Source: Dulcicalothrix desertica PCC 7102 (GTDB lineage: Bacteria > Cyanobacteriota > Cyanobacteriia > Cyanobacteriales > Nostocaceae). From it: a DNA stretch of 47,313 bases. The notes under the pieces were generated by a model. It saw only the letters and a program-made list of their open reading frames with translations, searched no databases and was not told where the DNA came from. Both the position numbers and the translations under genes were made by a program. Position 1 is the stretch's first letter, and every line of letters starts with the position of its first letter. The stretch spans positions 1-47,313 of the forward strand of contig NZ_RSCL01000049.1 in assembly GCF_003991905.1 (NCBI RefSeq), given 5' to 3'. This document shows positions 18,463 to 27,775 of this stretch, in pieces.

Positions 18463-19137
18463 TTATTCCAAGGATACATCGCTAGAACCCATCTCATCCA
18501 AAAGAATTGTTTGTGCTTGTAAAATACAGGTAGAGTAATAATGCTCATCTATCTTTTTTGCAAACTCAGCATCCATGAAATTAAGTAAAAAATCTGATAG
18601 TGATATACAAATAGAATAAACGTTTTTTGGATTAACACCATTGGAATGCGCGCATAGGTGCCCATGAGCAAATATATGCCGAATAGAAGCTGATATATGA
18701 GCAATATTTGTACTGTTATTATTTATACAGTCACTTAACTTAACCTTTAGCTTTTTATTTACTCTCTAGTAGATAAAATTATAAAGTAAGCTTTTTTTAT
18801 CTTTTTCCAAAAATTTTTCAATAACTTTTTCTGGATTATAAGGCGCCATTATAAAATCTAGTGCATCTAAATTGAGCGCGCTTATTTCTATAAATCGCTC
18901 TAAAGCCGAATGCGTCAAAAAGACTAAGAAAAAAGCATTATAACCATAATTAGCGTCCTGCGAATACCCATCAATATTAATCCCCTTAAAGCTTTTGGCA
19001 AGTCTGACTCTACTCGCAAATCGAATTATATCCCCCGCTCTCACCTTAGAACTAAATCCCATGTCAGATGGATGTTGGTCTAGCTTAAGAAGCTGATGAA
19101 ATTTAGCAAAACCTTGTAATTCCATAATCTTTTTCAT
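18463..19137 (-). pseudogene. HEPN-like protein gene interrupted by one TAG
   Basis: The first frame (ATG at 19137) codes for 123 residues to TAG at 18766-18768. The same frame then stays open for 100 more codons to TAA at 18463. The second part has no usable start of its own. The joined protein (about 224 residues) is mainly helical: YNAFFLVFLTHSALERFIEI before the stop and ISASIRHIFAHGH after it. The R-H-I-F-A-H sequence fits the R-x4-H motif of HEPN RNase domains, in the usual R..AHG setting. The truncated product lacks that motif. I do not recognise the precise family. The stop could be a mutation or a base-call error. Confidence 0.7.
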
Positions 19138-19251
19138 TATACTTTTTCAAAATACATAACTAATTGATACAACTAGCTAGTTGCTGGTTCCGAACACATG
19201 TACTGAATTTATGTTATAAAAAATACCATGTATACATATTTAAGAAATGTA

Positions 19252-19357
19252 GTACTACTGGTTAACGTTAACCAGTAGTACCAAAAACAAGGAATTTCAA
19301 ACAAAATAATGCAAAAATACTATAAAACGTGATAACCAGTACTACTCACGCGGCGCC
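19252..19357. repeat. GTACTACTGGTT palindromic repeat, copy 3
   Basis: Bases 19252-19281 are a perfect 30-bp palindrome, GTACTACTGGTTAAC followed by its reverse complement. CAAAAACAAGGAATTTC follows, then AACCAGTACTACT (19334-19346, one block altered) and GGCGCC at 19352. It lies about 70 bp before the giant kinase gene. Confidence 0.85.
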
Positions 19358-19428
19358 TAATTATCTATTTATTGTTTAAATATGGGAATACTAAAACTGT
19401 AGTTATAATTAATATCCCTATATAGATT

Positions 19429-22400
19429 ATGATGAAGCTGCTAGGCTACAGTATATTAGAGCAAATCCATGCTGGTAAACGTACTTTGGTGTATCGAGGT
19501 ATAAGAAATGCTGACCAAATGCCAGTTATAGTAAAAATACTTAGTAGCAAGTACCCTACGGTTCAAGAAATTACTTCTATTAAGCATGAGTACAAAATAA
19601 CTAAAAATTTGGAGTTACCAGGAATTGTTACGCCATACGCTTTGGAATCATACTCGTCGGGATTTGCGCTTGTTTTGGAAGATTTTGCTGGTATTCCACT
19701 GAAAAAAGCTCTGTCTATAAGCAATCTTACATTAATTGATATTTTAAATATAGGCATTAAAATTATTAAAGTTATTAATCAAATACATTCAAATCATATT
19801 ATTCATAAAGATATTAATCCTCAAAACATAATTATTAATTTAGATAAAAAGATTGTCAAAGTTACTGATTTTAGTATTGCTACGCAATTATCTAAAGAAC
19901 AACCAAATATTTGCAATTATGATGTCATAGAAGGAACTCTTGCTTATATTTCTCCTGAGCAAACGGGTCGAATGAACCGCGCGCTAGATTATCGTAGCGA
20001 TTTTTATTCGTTTGGTGTTACTCTTTACGAAATGCTGGTTGGTGAGTTACCGTTTTCAACGACAGACCCAATGGAGTTAGTACATTCACATATTGCTAAA
20101 ATTCCTGTATCACCATGCAATAAAAATACAAATATTCCCAAAGCTGTTTCAGATATTGTCATGAAGCTGTTATCTAAAACCGCTGAAGATAGGTATCAAA
20201 CTGCATTGGGTATTCAAGCAGATTTAGAGCGTTGTTTACAATTTTTAGAAGAATCTAACTATGTGCCTAATTTTACTATTGGGCAACAAGATTTTTCTAC
20301 ACAGCTTTTAATACCTCAAAAACTGTACGGTCGTGAACAAGAAGTAGCGATGTTAATACAAGCGTTCGAGCGAGTTAGTCATGGTGCCACCGAGTTAATG
20401 CTAGTTGGTGGTTATTCGGGTATCGGTAAATCTTCTTTGGTTTCGTCCATACATAAACCAATTGTTAAACAAAATGGATATTTCATTGCTGGTAAGTTCG
20501 ACCAATTTCAACGTGATGTACCGTATGTGTCTTTAATTCAGGCTTTCCGTGGGTTGGTTCAGCAAATTTTAACCCAGAGTCATGATAAAATTGAAGAATG
20601 GCGCCAAAAACTTTTACAGGCTTTTGGAAATAATGGGCAGGTAGTAATTGATGTCATACCTGAAGTTGAGTTGATTGTTGGTAAACAACCTCCAATTCCC
20701 GTTTTAGGAGCTAACGAATCTCAATACCGATTTAATCGCGTATTCAAAGAGTTTGTACGTATTTTTGCAACTCATGAGCATCCACTAGTTATTTTTCTGG
20801 ATGATTTACAATGGGCTGATGTCGCTTCTCTTAATTTAATTAACTTAATAGTCACTGATACTTCTATTGAATATTTGCTTGTAATCGGCGCCTATCGTGA
20901 CAATGAAGTTAACCCTGCACATCCTTTCATGCTAACTATAGATGATATACGTTCGCATCATGGAACTATCAATACAATTATACTCAAAAATTTAGAACTG
21001 ACTGATGTAAATGCACTATTAAGCGAAACTTTTAATTGCTCTCCTGAAAAATCACTATCTCTAGCAGAGCTATGTATGTCAAAAACAGATGCTAATCCTT
21101 TTTTCCTTACACAACTACTAAAATCACTCTTCCACTCAGAATTAGTTAAGTTTAATTTAAGGACTTATGAATGGGAATGGGATATTCAAGAAATCACCTT
21201 AGCTGCAATCACCGATAATGTTGTAGAATTAATGATTGGCAAAATCAGTAATTTATCAGTACCTACGCAAAATATTCTCAAACTAGCAGCATGTATAGGA
21301 AACCGTTTTAATTTGACTGTCCTTGCTACAGTTAACAAAAATTCTCATTTTATAACTGCATCCCAGTTATGGGAAGCTATACAATCTGGTTTAATATTAC
21401 CCTTAAGCGATACTTATAAAACTCCTCGTGTTTTAGAAGAGTTCGATGAAGTTATTGAATATCGCTTTTTGCACGACCGAGTACAACAAGCTGCTTATGC
21501 ACTTATTCCCGAAGAAAATAAAAAAATTGTTCATTTAGAAATAGGTCGTTTGTTGCTTGCAAGCAATAACCAAGATATAGAAGATACAATTTTCGATATT
21601 GTCAGTCATCTAAATATAGGTCAAGATTTAATTACTTCCCAGCGAGAAAAGATAAAATTAGCAGAACTTAATTTAATTGCTGCTAAAAAAGCCAAAGCTT
21701 CAACTGCTTATACAACATCAATTAAACTTTTAGAGAAAGGTATAAAATTACTATCGAGTCCGAATTGGAATAATAATTATGAACTAACATTTAAGTTGTA
21801 CAGAGAGCTTGCAGAATGTAAATACTTAACTGGTAATTTTCAAGAAGCTGAAGAACTTTTTAAAATTATTTTGGAAAATAGCAGTTGTATTTTTGATAAA
21901 GCTGAGATTTATCAGCTAAAAATGAACTGCGATATGACTCAGGGTAATTTTTCAAACGGTATTCACTCAGGATATGAAGCTTTAAAATTATTTGATTTAC
22001 ATCTTCCTGAAAGTGAACAAGAATTAGAAATTATACTTCAACAAGAATTTAAACAAGTTGAACTAAACTTAAATAAAAGAAATATTGCTGATTTATTTAA
22101 TGCAGCAGAGATGACTAAGCGTTATCAACAAGTTCGTATTAGTATTCTTATTCATTTATGGACTCTTGCTTACATTGCAGCTAAATCAAATTTATTAGAT
22201 ACAGCAGCGGTAAAACTTGTTAACTTATCACTTCAATATGGTAACGCAAATACATCTTCCTTTGGTTATGCCATTTACGGAATGATTTTAGGTATACAGG
22301 GAGATTATAGCAATGCATACGAATTTGGTTCCTTAGCAGTTAAGCTAAATGAGAAATATAACCATCCTGGTCTTGTTGGAAAAGTCTACAATATATTCTG

Positions 22401-24813
22401 CCATATGCACAATCCATATAAGAATCATTTAAAAACTAATATACCGTTGTATAAAAAATCTTACCTTGCCTGTATGGAAAGTGGAGATTTACTTTATGGA
22501 GTTTGGGCAATATATTTCTTAGTTTACACTCAGTTTGTTATTGGTACTCAATTGGATAAAGTTTCTGAGCAAGTTAGTAAGTATTTAATTTCTGCTCAAC
22601 AGATTCAAGACCAAAATATGATATTGGCTTTTCTGTCGCTTCAACATACTATTTGGCGCCTTCAAGGTATTACAACAAAAAAGAATGCTTACCATGATGA
22701 ATTATTTCATGAAGAGGAAGCGTTAAAATTTTGGCAATCAAATAGTTTTGATAGCGGTATTAACTGGCATTCTTATTTAAAGATACAGTTATTATACCTT
22801 AATAGTGATTATACCGAAGCTTGTAATATTGCTAAACAAGCAGAGGAGAAGCTAATTGCTAGTTTTGGGTTTTTCACGGTTACTGAGTATAATTTTTATT
22901 ATTCATTAAGTCTTGCTGCTATTTACCCAACTGCATCCGCAGCAGAAAAAGAAGAAATTATCACAAAGCTTAGTAGTAATCAAGAAAAGATGAAACTTTG
23001 GGCAGATAATTGCCCTGATAACTATTTGCATAAGTATTTATTAGTCAAAGCGGAGATTGCCCGGATTACCAATAATCAGTTAGAAGCAATACATTTGTAT
23101 GATGATGCAATTGAAGCAGCGCAAGCGAGCGAGTATATTCAAAATTTAGCAATTGCGAATGAGCTTGCAGCTAAGTTTTACTTGGAAATGGGTAAAGTTA
23201 AACTAGCAAGACCTTACTTTGCAGATGCTGATTATTATTACACGCGCTGGGGAGCTTTGAGTAAAGTTCAAGATTTAGAAGCGCGCTACTCTGAGTTTAT
23301 AACAACGGCGCCTTGTAGAGACGTGATTAATCGCGTCTCTACGATTAATCACACTACCACAAGCGGTAATAACAGCAATTTTCTTGATTTGGCAAGCATT
23401 ATTAAAGCTTCCCAAACCCTTGCTAGCGAAATTGTAAAAGATAAACTCTTGGATAAACTAATAAAGATAGTCATTGAAAATACTGGCGCCGACTATGGTC
23501 TACTGATTACGGTAGAAGATGATAAACTATTTATAGAAGCCGCAGGTTTTGCAGAACAAGATGAAGTCTTAGTTAAACGAGTTCCATTCAATCAAACTTC
23601 TCTTCAAGCTCCAAGCAAAATTATCAACTACGTACAACTCACTCAGTCAAGCATTGTTTTAACTAATGCAACTCAAGAGGAGTTATATGCAGAAGATGAT
23701 TATATTCAGAAAAATAAACCATTATCTATTTTATGCACTTCTATATTACATCAAGGAAAATTAATCGGAATTATCTATTTAGAAAATAGTTTAGCAGCAG
23801 GCGCCTTCACAAGTCAACGATTAGAGGTATTAAAGCTGCTTTGCTCACAAATAAGCATATCATTACAAAATGCGCGTCTTTACGAAAATTTAGACAATCT
23901 TGTTGTAGAACGAACTCAAGAGCTACAAGAAAAAAATACCTCGTTAAAAGAACAAGCGGTTCATCTAGAGCAAACATTACATTCACTTAAATGTACTCAA
24001 AATCAATTAATTCAAAACGAGAAAATGTCAAGTTTGGGACAACTAGTTGCAGGAGTTGCACACGAAATTAATAATCCTGTTAATTTTATTCATGGTAATC
24101 TTTCTCATCTTACTAATTATGCTCTAGACTTACTAAAATTGCTTAATTTATACCAACACCATTTTCCAAATCCGCCATTAGAGATACAAACAGAAGCTGA
24201 AGAAATAGATTTAGATTTTCTCAAAAACGATTTTGTTAAAATTGTCCAATCAATGCAAGTTGGCACAAAACGTATTCGTGATATAGTTCTTTCTTTACGA
24301 AACTTCTCACGTCTGGATGAAGCAGAATTTAAACAAGTTGATATACATGAGGGTATTGATAGTACCTTAATGATTTTACAGCATAATTTTAAAACCAAAT
24401 CTGGTGATGAAATACAAGTGATTAAAGATTATAGTAATTTACTATTAGTTGATTGTTATCCCGGACAGTTAAATCAGGTATTTATGAATATTATTGCCAA
24501 TGGGATTGATGCATTAGAAGAATGTGCGGATAAACCTAACTATAAACCGACAATTATAATTCACACTCAACTAACTTTAGAAAATAACGTACTAATTTCC
24601 ATCACTGATAATGGTATTGGTATTCCCGAAGAACTTCGTCACCAGCTATTTGACCCATTTTTTACCACAAAAGAAGTAGGTAAAGGAACAGGTTTAGGAT
24701 TATCCATTAGCTATCAAATTATAGTCGAGAAACATGGTGGTAAACTTTGGTGTGACTCAGCACCAGGAAAAGGAACAAAATTTTTCATCGAAATCCCTTC
24801 CTCTCACCGTTAG
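19429..24813 (+). CDS. Trifunctional Ser/Thr kinase, ATPase, GAF and histidine kinase
   Basis: A 1,794-residue signalling protein of a type abundant in filamentous cyanobacteria. Order: a Ser/Thr kinase domain (about 8-270; catalytic loop HKDINPQN near 125; the DFG position reads DFS); an AAA/STAND-like ATPase (Walker A GGYSGIGKSS near 327, Walker B VIFLDDLQWAD near 460); a long helical TPR-like region (about 700-1290); a GAF domain (about 1320-1480); and a histidine kinase with H-box AGVAHEINNPVN (near 1545), N-box MNIIANGIDAL, DNGIGIPEE and GKGTGLGLSIS. It has no membrane segments. The GAF domain should sense a ligand. The gene stands alone with no response regulator beside it. Its linker contains a dispersed repeat (see 23315-23342). 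Confidence 0.93.
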   Translation: MMKLLGYSILEQIHAGKRTLVYRGIRNADQMPVIVKILSSKYPTVQEITSIKHEYKITKNLELPGIVTPYALESYSSGFALVLEDFAGIPLKKALSISNLTLIDILNIGIKIIKVINQIHSNHIIHKDINPQNIIINLDKKIVKVTDFSIATQLSKEQPNICNYDVIEGTLAYISPEQTGRMNRALDYRSDFYSFGVTLYEMLVGELPFSTTDPMELVHSHIAKIPVSPCNKNTNIPKAVSDIVMKLLSKTAEDRYQTALGIQADLERCLQFLEESNYVPNFTIGQQDFSTQLLIPQKLYGREQEVAMLIQAFERVSHGATELMLVGGYSGIGKSSLVSSIHKPIVKQNGYFIAGKFDQFQRDVPYVSLIQAFRGLVQQILTQSHDKIEEWRQKLLQAFGNNGQVVIDVIPEVELIVGKQPPIPVLGANESQYRFNRVFKEFVRIFATHEHPLVIFLDDLQWADVASLNLINLIVTDTSIEYLLVIGAYRDNEVNPAHPFMLTIDDIRSHHGTINTIILKNLELTDVNALLSETFNCSPEKSLSLAELCMSKTDANPFFLTQLLKSLFHSELVKFNLRTYEWEWDIQEITLAAITDNVVELMIGKISNLSVPTQNILKLAACIGNRFNLTVLATVNKNSHFITASQLWEAIQSGLILPLSDTYKTPRVLEEFDEVIEYRFLHDRVQQAAYALIPEENKKIVHLEIGRLLLASNNQDIEDTIFDIVSHLNIGQDLITSQREKIKLAELNLIAAKKAKASTAYTTSIKLLEKGIKLLSSPNWNNNYELTFKLYRELAECKYLTGNFQEAEELFKIILENSSCIFDKAEIYQLKMNCDMTQGNFSNGIHSGYEALKLFDLHLPESEQELEIILQQEFKQVELNLNKRNIADLFNAAEMTKRYQQVRISILIHLWTLAYIAAKSNLLDTAAVKLVNLSLQYGNANTSSFGYAIYGMILGIQGDYSNAYEFGSLAVKLNEKYNHPGLVGKVYNIFCHMHNPYKNHLKTNIPLYKKSYLACMESGDLLYGVWAIYFLVYTQFVIGTQLDKVSEQVSKYLISAQQIQDQNMILAFLSLQHTIWRLQGITTKKNAYHDELFHEEEALKFWQSNSFDSGINWHSYLKIQLLYLNSDYTEACNIAKQAEEKLIASFGFFTVTEYNFYYSLSLAAIYPTASAAEKEEIITKLSSNQEKMKLWADNCPDNYLHKYLLVKAEIARITNNQLEAIHLYDDAIEAAQASEYIQNLAIANELAAKFYLEMGKVKLARPYFADADYYYTRWGALSKVQDLEARYSEFITTAPCRDVINRVSTINHTTTSGNNSNFLDLASIIKASQTLASEIVKDKLLDKLIKIVIENTGADYGLLITVEDDKLFIEAAGFAEQDEVLVKRVPFNQTSLQAPSKIINYVQLTQSSIVLTNATQEELYAEDDYIQKNKPLSILCTSILHQGKLIGIIYLENSLAAGAFTSQRLEVLKLLCSQISISLQNARLYENLDNLVVERTQELQEKNTSLKEQAVHLEQTLHSLKCTQNQLIQNEKMSSLGQLVAGVAHEINNPVNFIHGNLSHLTNYALDLLKLLNLYQHHFPNPPLEIQTEAEEIDLDFLKNDFVKIVQSMQVGTKRIRDIVLSLRNFSRLDEAEFKQVDIHEGIDSTLMILQHNFKTKSGDEIQVIKDYSNLLLVDCYPGQLNQVFMNIIANGIDALEECADKPNYKPTIIIHTQLTLENNVLISITDNGIGIPEELRHQLFDPFFTTKEVGKGTGLGLSISYQIIVEKHGGKLWCDSAPGKGTKFFIEIPSSHR
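23315..23342. repeat. GTAGAGACG palindrome inside the kinase gene
   Basis: GTAGAGACGTGATTA and TCGCGTCTCTAC form an inverted repeat of the family otherwise found between genes (27357, 33371, 33425, 35678, 36545). It sits in frame, coding about CRDVINRVSTIN (residues 1296-1307), in the linker between the TPR-like region and the GAF domain. A GGCGCC lies just before it. Confidence 0.8.
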
Positions 24814-24826
24814 CTGTAGGGTGGCA

Positions 24827-24915
24827 GTACTACTGGTTTAAGTTAACCAGTAGTACCAAAAACAAGGAATTTCAAGCGAGGCAATACAAATATTCTGTTA
24901 AAGACGTGTCATAAG
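24827..24915. repeat. GTACTACTGGTT palindromic repeat, copy 4
   Basis: The stem is GTACTACTGGTT / AACCAGTAGTAC (24827-24856), followed by CAAAAACAAGGAATTTC. The distal third arm is degraded (only GTGTCATAAG remains). It starts 14 bp after the kinase stop codon, where a transcript hairpin could serve as a 3' end. Confidence 0.8.
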
Positions 24916-24936
24916 TTTTGAGGTCAGTATTTATAA

Positions 24937-25269
24937 CTAATTATCATTATTATTACTAGAACCGTTGGATTTATCAAAAGTCTTTGATTCGCTAAAAAGA
25001 CCTTTAGAAAACGATTCTCGTTTTTTGGCAGAAGTATTTGCTTGTCTCACAGCTTCTTCAGGTGTCAAAATTACAGTAGCTTCATCGGGTTTTGACACTT
25101 TAACAGGCTTGTCTGATTTTAATATTTGATTTTCTTGTTTGTTAATAGCATCTATATCAATAGATGAGGGAGAACTTACAACAGTAGATGACAAAAACAT
25201 CATGCTACTTGTAACCACCACCAAAAACATCGACAGTAGCCGCAATCCTCGTTTAATAATATCTTTCAT
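24937..25269 (-). CDS. Small exported protein of unknown function
   Basis: 110 residues. The N-terminus (KRGLRLLSMFLVVVTSSMMF) is a strong signal or anchor segment. The remainder is polar and probably disordered, with TVILTPEEAVRQANTSAKKR and an Asn/Ser-rich tail. I do not recognise the family. It converges on the kinase gene. Confidence 0.5.
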   Translation of the reverse strand: MKDIIKRGLRLLSMFLVVVTSSMMFLSSTVVSSPSSIDIDAINKQENQILKSDKPVKVSKPDEATVILTPEEAVRQANTSAKKRESFSKGLFSESKTFDKSNGSSNNNDN

Positions 25270-25449
25270 GGTTTCCCGTATGTAAAGTATTGTTACGTAT
25301 ATAAAGCAGTTTATATTAAGCTTTTGCTACAAAACTCACCCTTGAGGCAGTAGACAAGTTTCTCAGATACAGCATTTATGAACTTAAAGTAAAATAGTAG
25401 AAGGCTAAACACCCATAGTCATCTAGGGTACCTTTATAAACTGATAGCG

Positions 25450-25719
25450 ATGAAAGAAATAGTGACTTTCTTATTTGGTTTAGGTTTTATATTTAATGCT
25501 AGTTTGTTTGTCCCACAAGCAATTAGAATCTATAAAACTAAAAGCGCTAAAAACATTTCTTTAATAACTTTTGCTGGCTTTAATATTATTCAATTCAATG
25601 GTATATTGTATGGTTACTATTATAATGATATGATTCTAATGTATGGTAACTTAATTAGTTTTATTAGCTGTATAATTGTAACATTACTGGCAATATACTA
25701 TAGAAATAAATCGACATAA
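25450..25719 (+). CDS. SemiSWEET / PQ-loop membrane protein
   Basis: 89 residues with three hydrophobic helices (about 5-20, 40-57 and 63-83), the half-transporter size of bacterial SemiSWEETs, which dimerise to carry sugars. The PQ motif is present in LFVPQAIRIYKTKSAKNISL, followed by the ITFAGFNIIQFNGILYGYYY helix. PQ-loop proteins with other substrates are the alternative. Confidence 0.8.
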   Translation: MKEIVTFLFGLGFIFNASLFVPQAIRIYKTKSAKNISLITFAGFNIIQFNGILYGYYYNDMILMYGNLISFISCIIVTLLAIYYRNKST

Positions 25720-26160
25720 GACCGAGATAAGTGAGAGATGCATGGCGGCAGTTGAGATTTAAGAGATTTTGATTGGCAGGTGGGCACAATTTGCGCGCGT
25801 GCAGGGATATGTAACATCAAACTAACTATACCAAGGCAACAAACCCATTGAAAGCTTTTCATAAAGGTAGCTTTTATTATGACTCAGGGTTATTGTTCCC
25901 ATTTATCAACACAGGTTTATCATTCATTCGTATTTCAATTATCATTAACCCGCCTATGGTTAAAACCCATAGGCTCATAGCACAAGTCCATTAAAATGGA
26001 CTGAATATTAAGTAACATTGAAAACATACATATTTTAGCTCACGTAATCTACAAGCGCCGCTTCATCAACCAGTATGTAAAGACGTGACATGTCACGTAA
26101 GAACAGGGGTTTCACGTTTCGCAATTGCCTTAACCGAGCAGTATTGCCAGTGGTACTTGT
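25720..26160. other. Intergenic region with dispersed repeats
   Basis: No gene is evident. It holds a CCTATGGTTAAAACCCATAGG hairpin near 25952, a GTCCATTAAAATGGAC palindrome near 25985 and a GACGTGACATGTCACGT palindrome at 26081-26097 of the GTAGAGACG family. Confidence 0.6.
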
Positions 26161-26299
26161 GGCGCCGTTGAACAGTACTCTACTCACGCAGTACTACTGG
26201 TTTAACATAACCAGTAGTACCAAAAAAGAGCCTTTTTGATATTACAGTTCATAAATACTATTTAAAATCGTTAACCAGTAGTACTCATATTGGCGCCAG
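26161..26299. repeat. GTACTACTGGTT palindromic repeat, copy 5
   Basis: GGCGCC (26161), a spacer, the stem GTACTACTGGTT / AACCAGTAGTAC (26191-26220), an AT-rich middle unlike that of the other copies, AACCAGTAGTACT (26273-26285) and GGCGCCAG (26292-26299). The arms are conserved while the middle has diverged. Confidence 0.85.
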
Positions 26300-26460
26300 T
26301 TAACTCAAAGAGCGTAGTACTAGCGACAAGGGCATATATTCACCCAAAGCGCTTAGGCGCCTTAGAACTAGATTATGCTTACTTGCATCGGTAGTAAGTG
26401 AGATTTGTGACATCAAACTACGTTTTATAATTTATTAGTCGTAATTTAAGTAACTGAAAA

Positions 26461-27045
26461 ATGGCAAAAAAACTAAAGATAACTATATTATCCGTTGGTT
26501 CTAGAGGAGACGTAAATCCATTCTGTGCTTTAGCTCAGGGATTAAAACAAGCAGGGTTTTCTGTAAAAATTGCTACTCACAAAATTTTTGAAGAGTTTGT
26601 AACACAACAGGGGATAGAATATGCTCCCATTGCAGGAGATTACAAAGAGCTTTTGCGTTCTGAAGCAGGATATAGGTTACTTGAGGGTAAAGGTAGTTTT
26701 AATCCGATAAGCGATGAAGTCTTTCAGCAACAATTAAGAGATGGATGGTCTGCGAGTCTTGGAAGTGATGCAATTATTTTTCCATTATTAGCTACGTGGG
26801 GTTACAACATCGCAGAAGCTTTAAATATACCTGGTTTTTTAGCTTCTTATATGCCAGTTGCCCCAACTTCATCTTTTCCTTTTCTCAAATTTGGCTCGTT
26901 TGAAACAAACTCATTTAAAGGTTCGCTAAATTATTTAAGTTATTTTTTACTTGACTTTTTATCATAACGTAATAACAGTAAAATTTTAAATGAATTTCGT
27001 ACCCTAGTTCTTGGTCTACCTGCTTTACCCTTTTTCGGCGCCTGA
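26461..27045 (+). pseudogene. Truncated GT1-family glycosyltransferase
   Basis: The first 168 codons encode the N-terminal half of a sterol/UDP-type glycosyltransferase: ITILSVGSRGDVNPFCALAQ, GIEYAPIAGDYKELL, PLLATWGYNIAEALNIP. A TAA at 26965-26967 stops it. The same frame then continues RNNSKILNEFRTLVLGLPALPF, which is still family-like, to TGA at 27043. The whole C-terminal sugar-nucleotide-binding half is absent. The gene was probably inactivated by a nonsense change plus a deletion. Confidence 0.85.
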
Positions 27046-27159
27046 ATTACCGCACCTGAAACATCATAATTCCCTTACTTGGAGCTAACATGCTTATAAC
27101 CAGTTCTATAAATCATCAAAAATTCAAAGTTACTGTAATCAAAGTTCAGTTTAATAAGC

Positions 27160-27222
27160 GGCGCCAGCACCTGAACAATACTCACTTCACAAGTACTACT
27201 GGTTTAAATTAACCAGTAGTAC
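27160..27222. repeat. GTACTACTGGTT palindromic repeat, copy 6
   Basis: GGCGCCAG (27160-27167), a spacer, then the stem GTACTACTGGTT / AACCAGTAGTAC (27193-27222). The distal third arm is missing. It lies downstream of the dead glycosyltransferase. Confidence 0.85.
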
Positions 27223-27317
27223 CGAACATAACTATATGTTTTAATTTTTACAAGCTAGCTTGCAACGAATGAACGGATAGTTGCTTTTAAATGACTAAAA
27301 TTTGTTTTGCACCAATA

Positions 27318-27423
27318 ATATCATGTCCGGCTGATTACCCATAATTCCCGCATCACGTAGAGACGCGATGTTCCTCGCGTCTCTACAGAGATTTTATTAT
27401 GGTTATGCCCCCGGACATGATAT
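27318..27423. repeat. Nested inverted-repeat element
   Basis: Outer 13-bp arms ATATCATGTCCGG (27318-27330) and CCGGACATGATAT (27411-27423) enclose an inner palindrome (27357-27386) of the GTAGAGACGCGA family. The 106-bp unit has the layout of a small non-autonomous element. It encodes no protein. Confidence 0.7.
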
Positions 27424-27427
27424 AACT

Positions 27428-27455
27428 TATCCGTTACATCCGTTGTATCCGTTGC
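27428..27455. repeat. ATCCGTT tandem repeat downstream of dnaE
   Basis: Three ATCCGTT units with two-base spacers lie just after the dnaE stop. They are the inverse of the units at 10505 and partly of those at 30227, so the dnaE fragment is bracketed by the repeat. Confidence 0.75.
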
Positions 27456-27463
27456 CAGTCGCT

Positions 27464-27775
27464 TTACACCTCAGATAAATTACTAACCTGTAGCAAATCC
27501 AAACCTTGTGCAAATATTTCATCGATAGGCGCCATTTTCCCATCTGTTGTCATAAACTTATGGTCTCTGGTTGCCCTAATAACGGCGCCATTTTCCAATT
27601 CATATTCAAACACTTCTTGGCGCCCGCGATTATGCCATTGAGCAATAGGCTGTGTATAAACAATACCATTACTATCAACGGTAAATACAGAACACTCAAT
27701 TTCTTTTTCTACAATCTCACCAATCTTCAAAAACCCATATTCCATAGTTAATATTTCAGTATCGTAACTTAAACA
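27464..27775 (-). other. Split DnaE intein, N-terminal half
   Basis: Begins [10 protein letters not shown] with the catalytic Cys1. Block B is ATRDHKF (conserved His). The end is [11 protein letters not shown], close to the well-studied Nostoc punctiforme half-intein but with many substitutions. It associates with the C-half from the other dnaE piece and splices in trans. Confidence 0.95.

Noticed and set aside
2605-18768. TAG as a recoded sense codon
   Set aside because: Two genes are interrupted by TAG, but TAG also ends the giant kinase and the dioxygenase normally, and no suppressor tRNA is visible.
10596-27222. The GTACTACTGGTT repeats as a CRISPR array
   Set aside because: Copies are kilobases apart, self-complementary and without regular spacers or cas genes.
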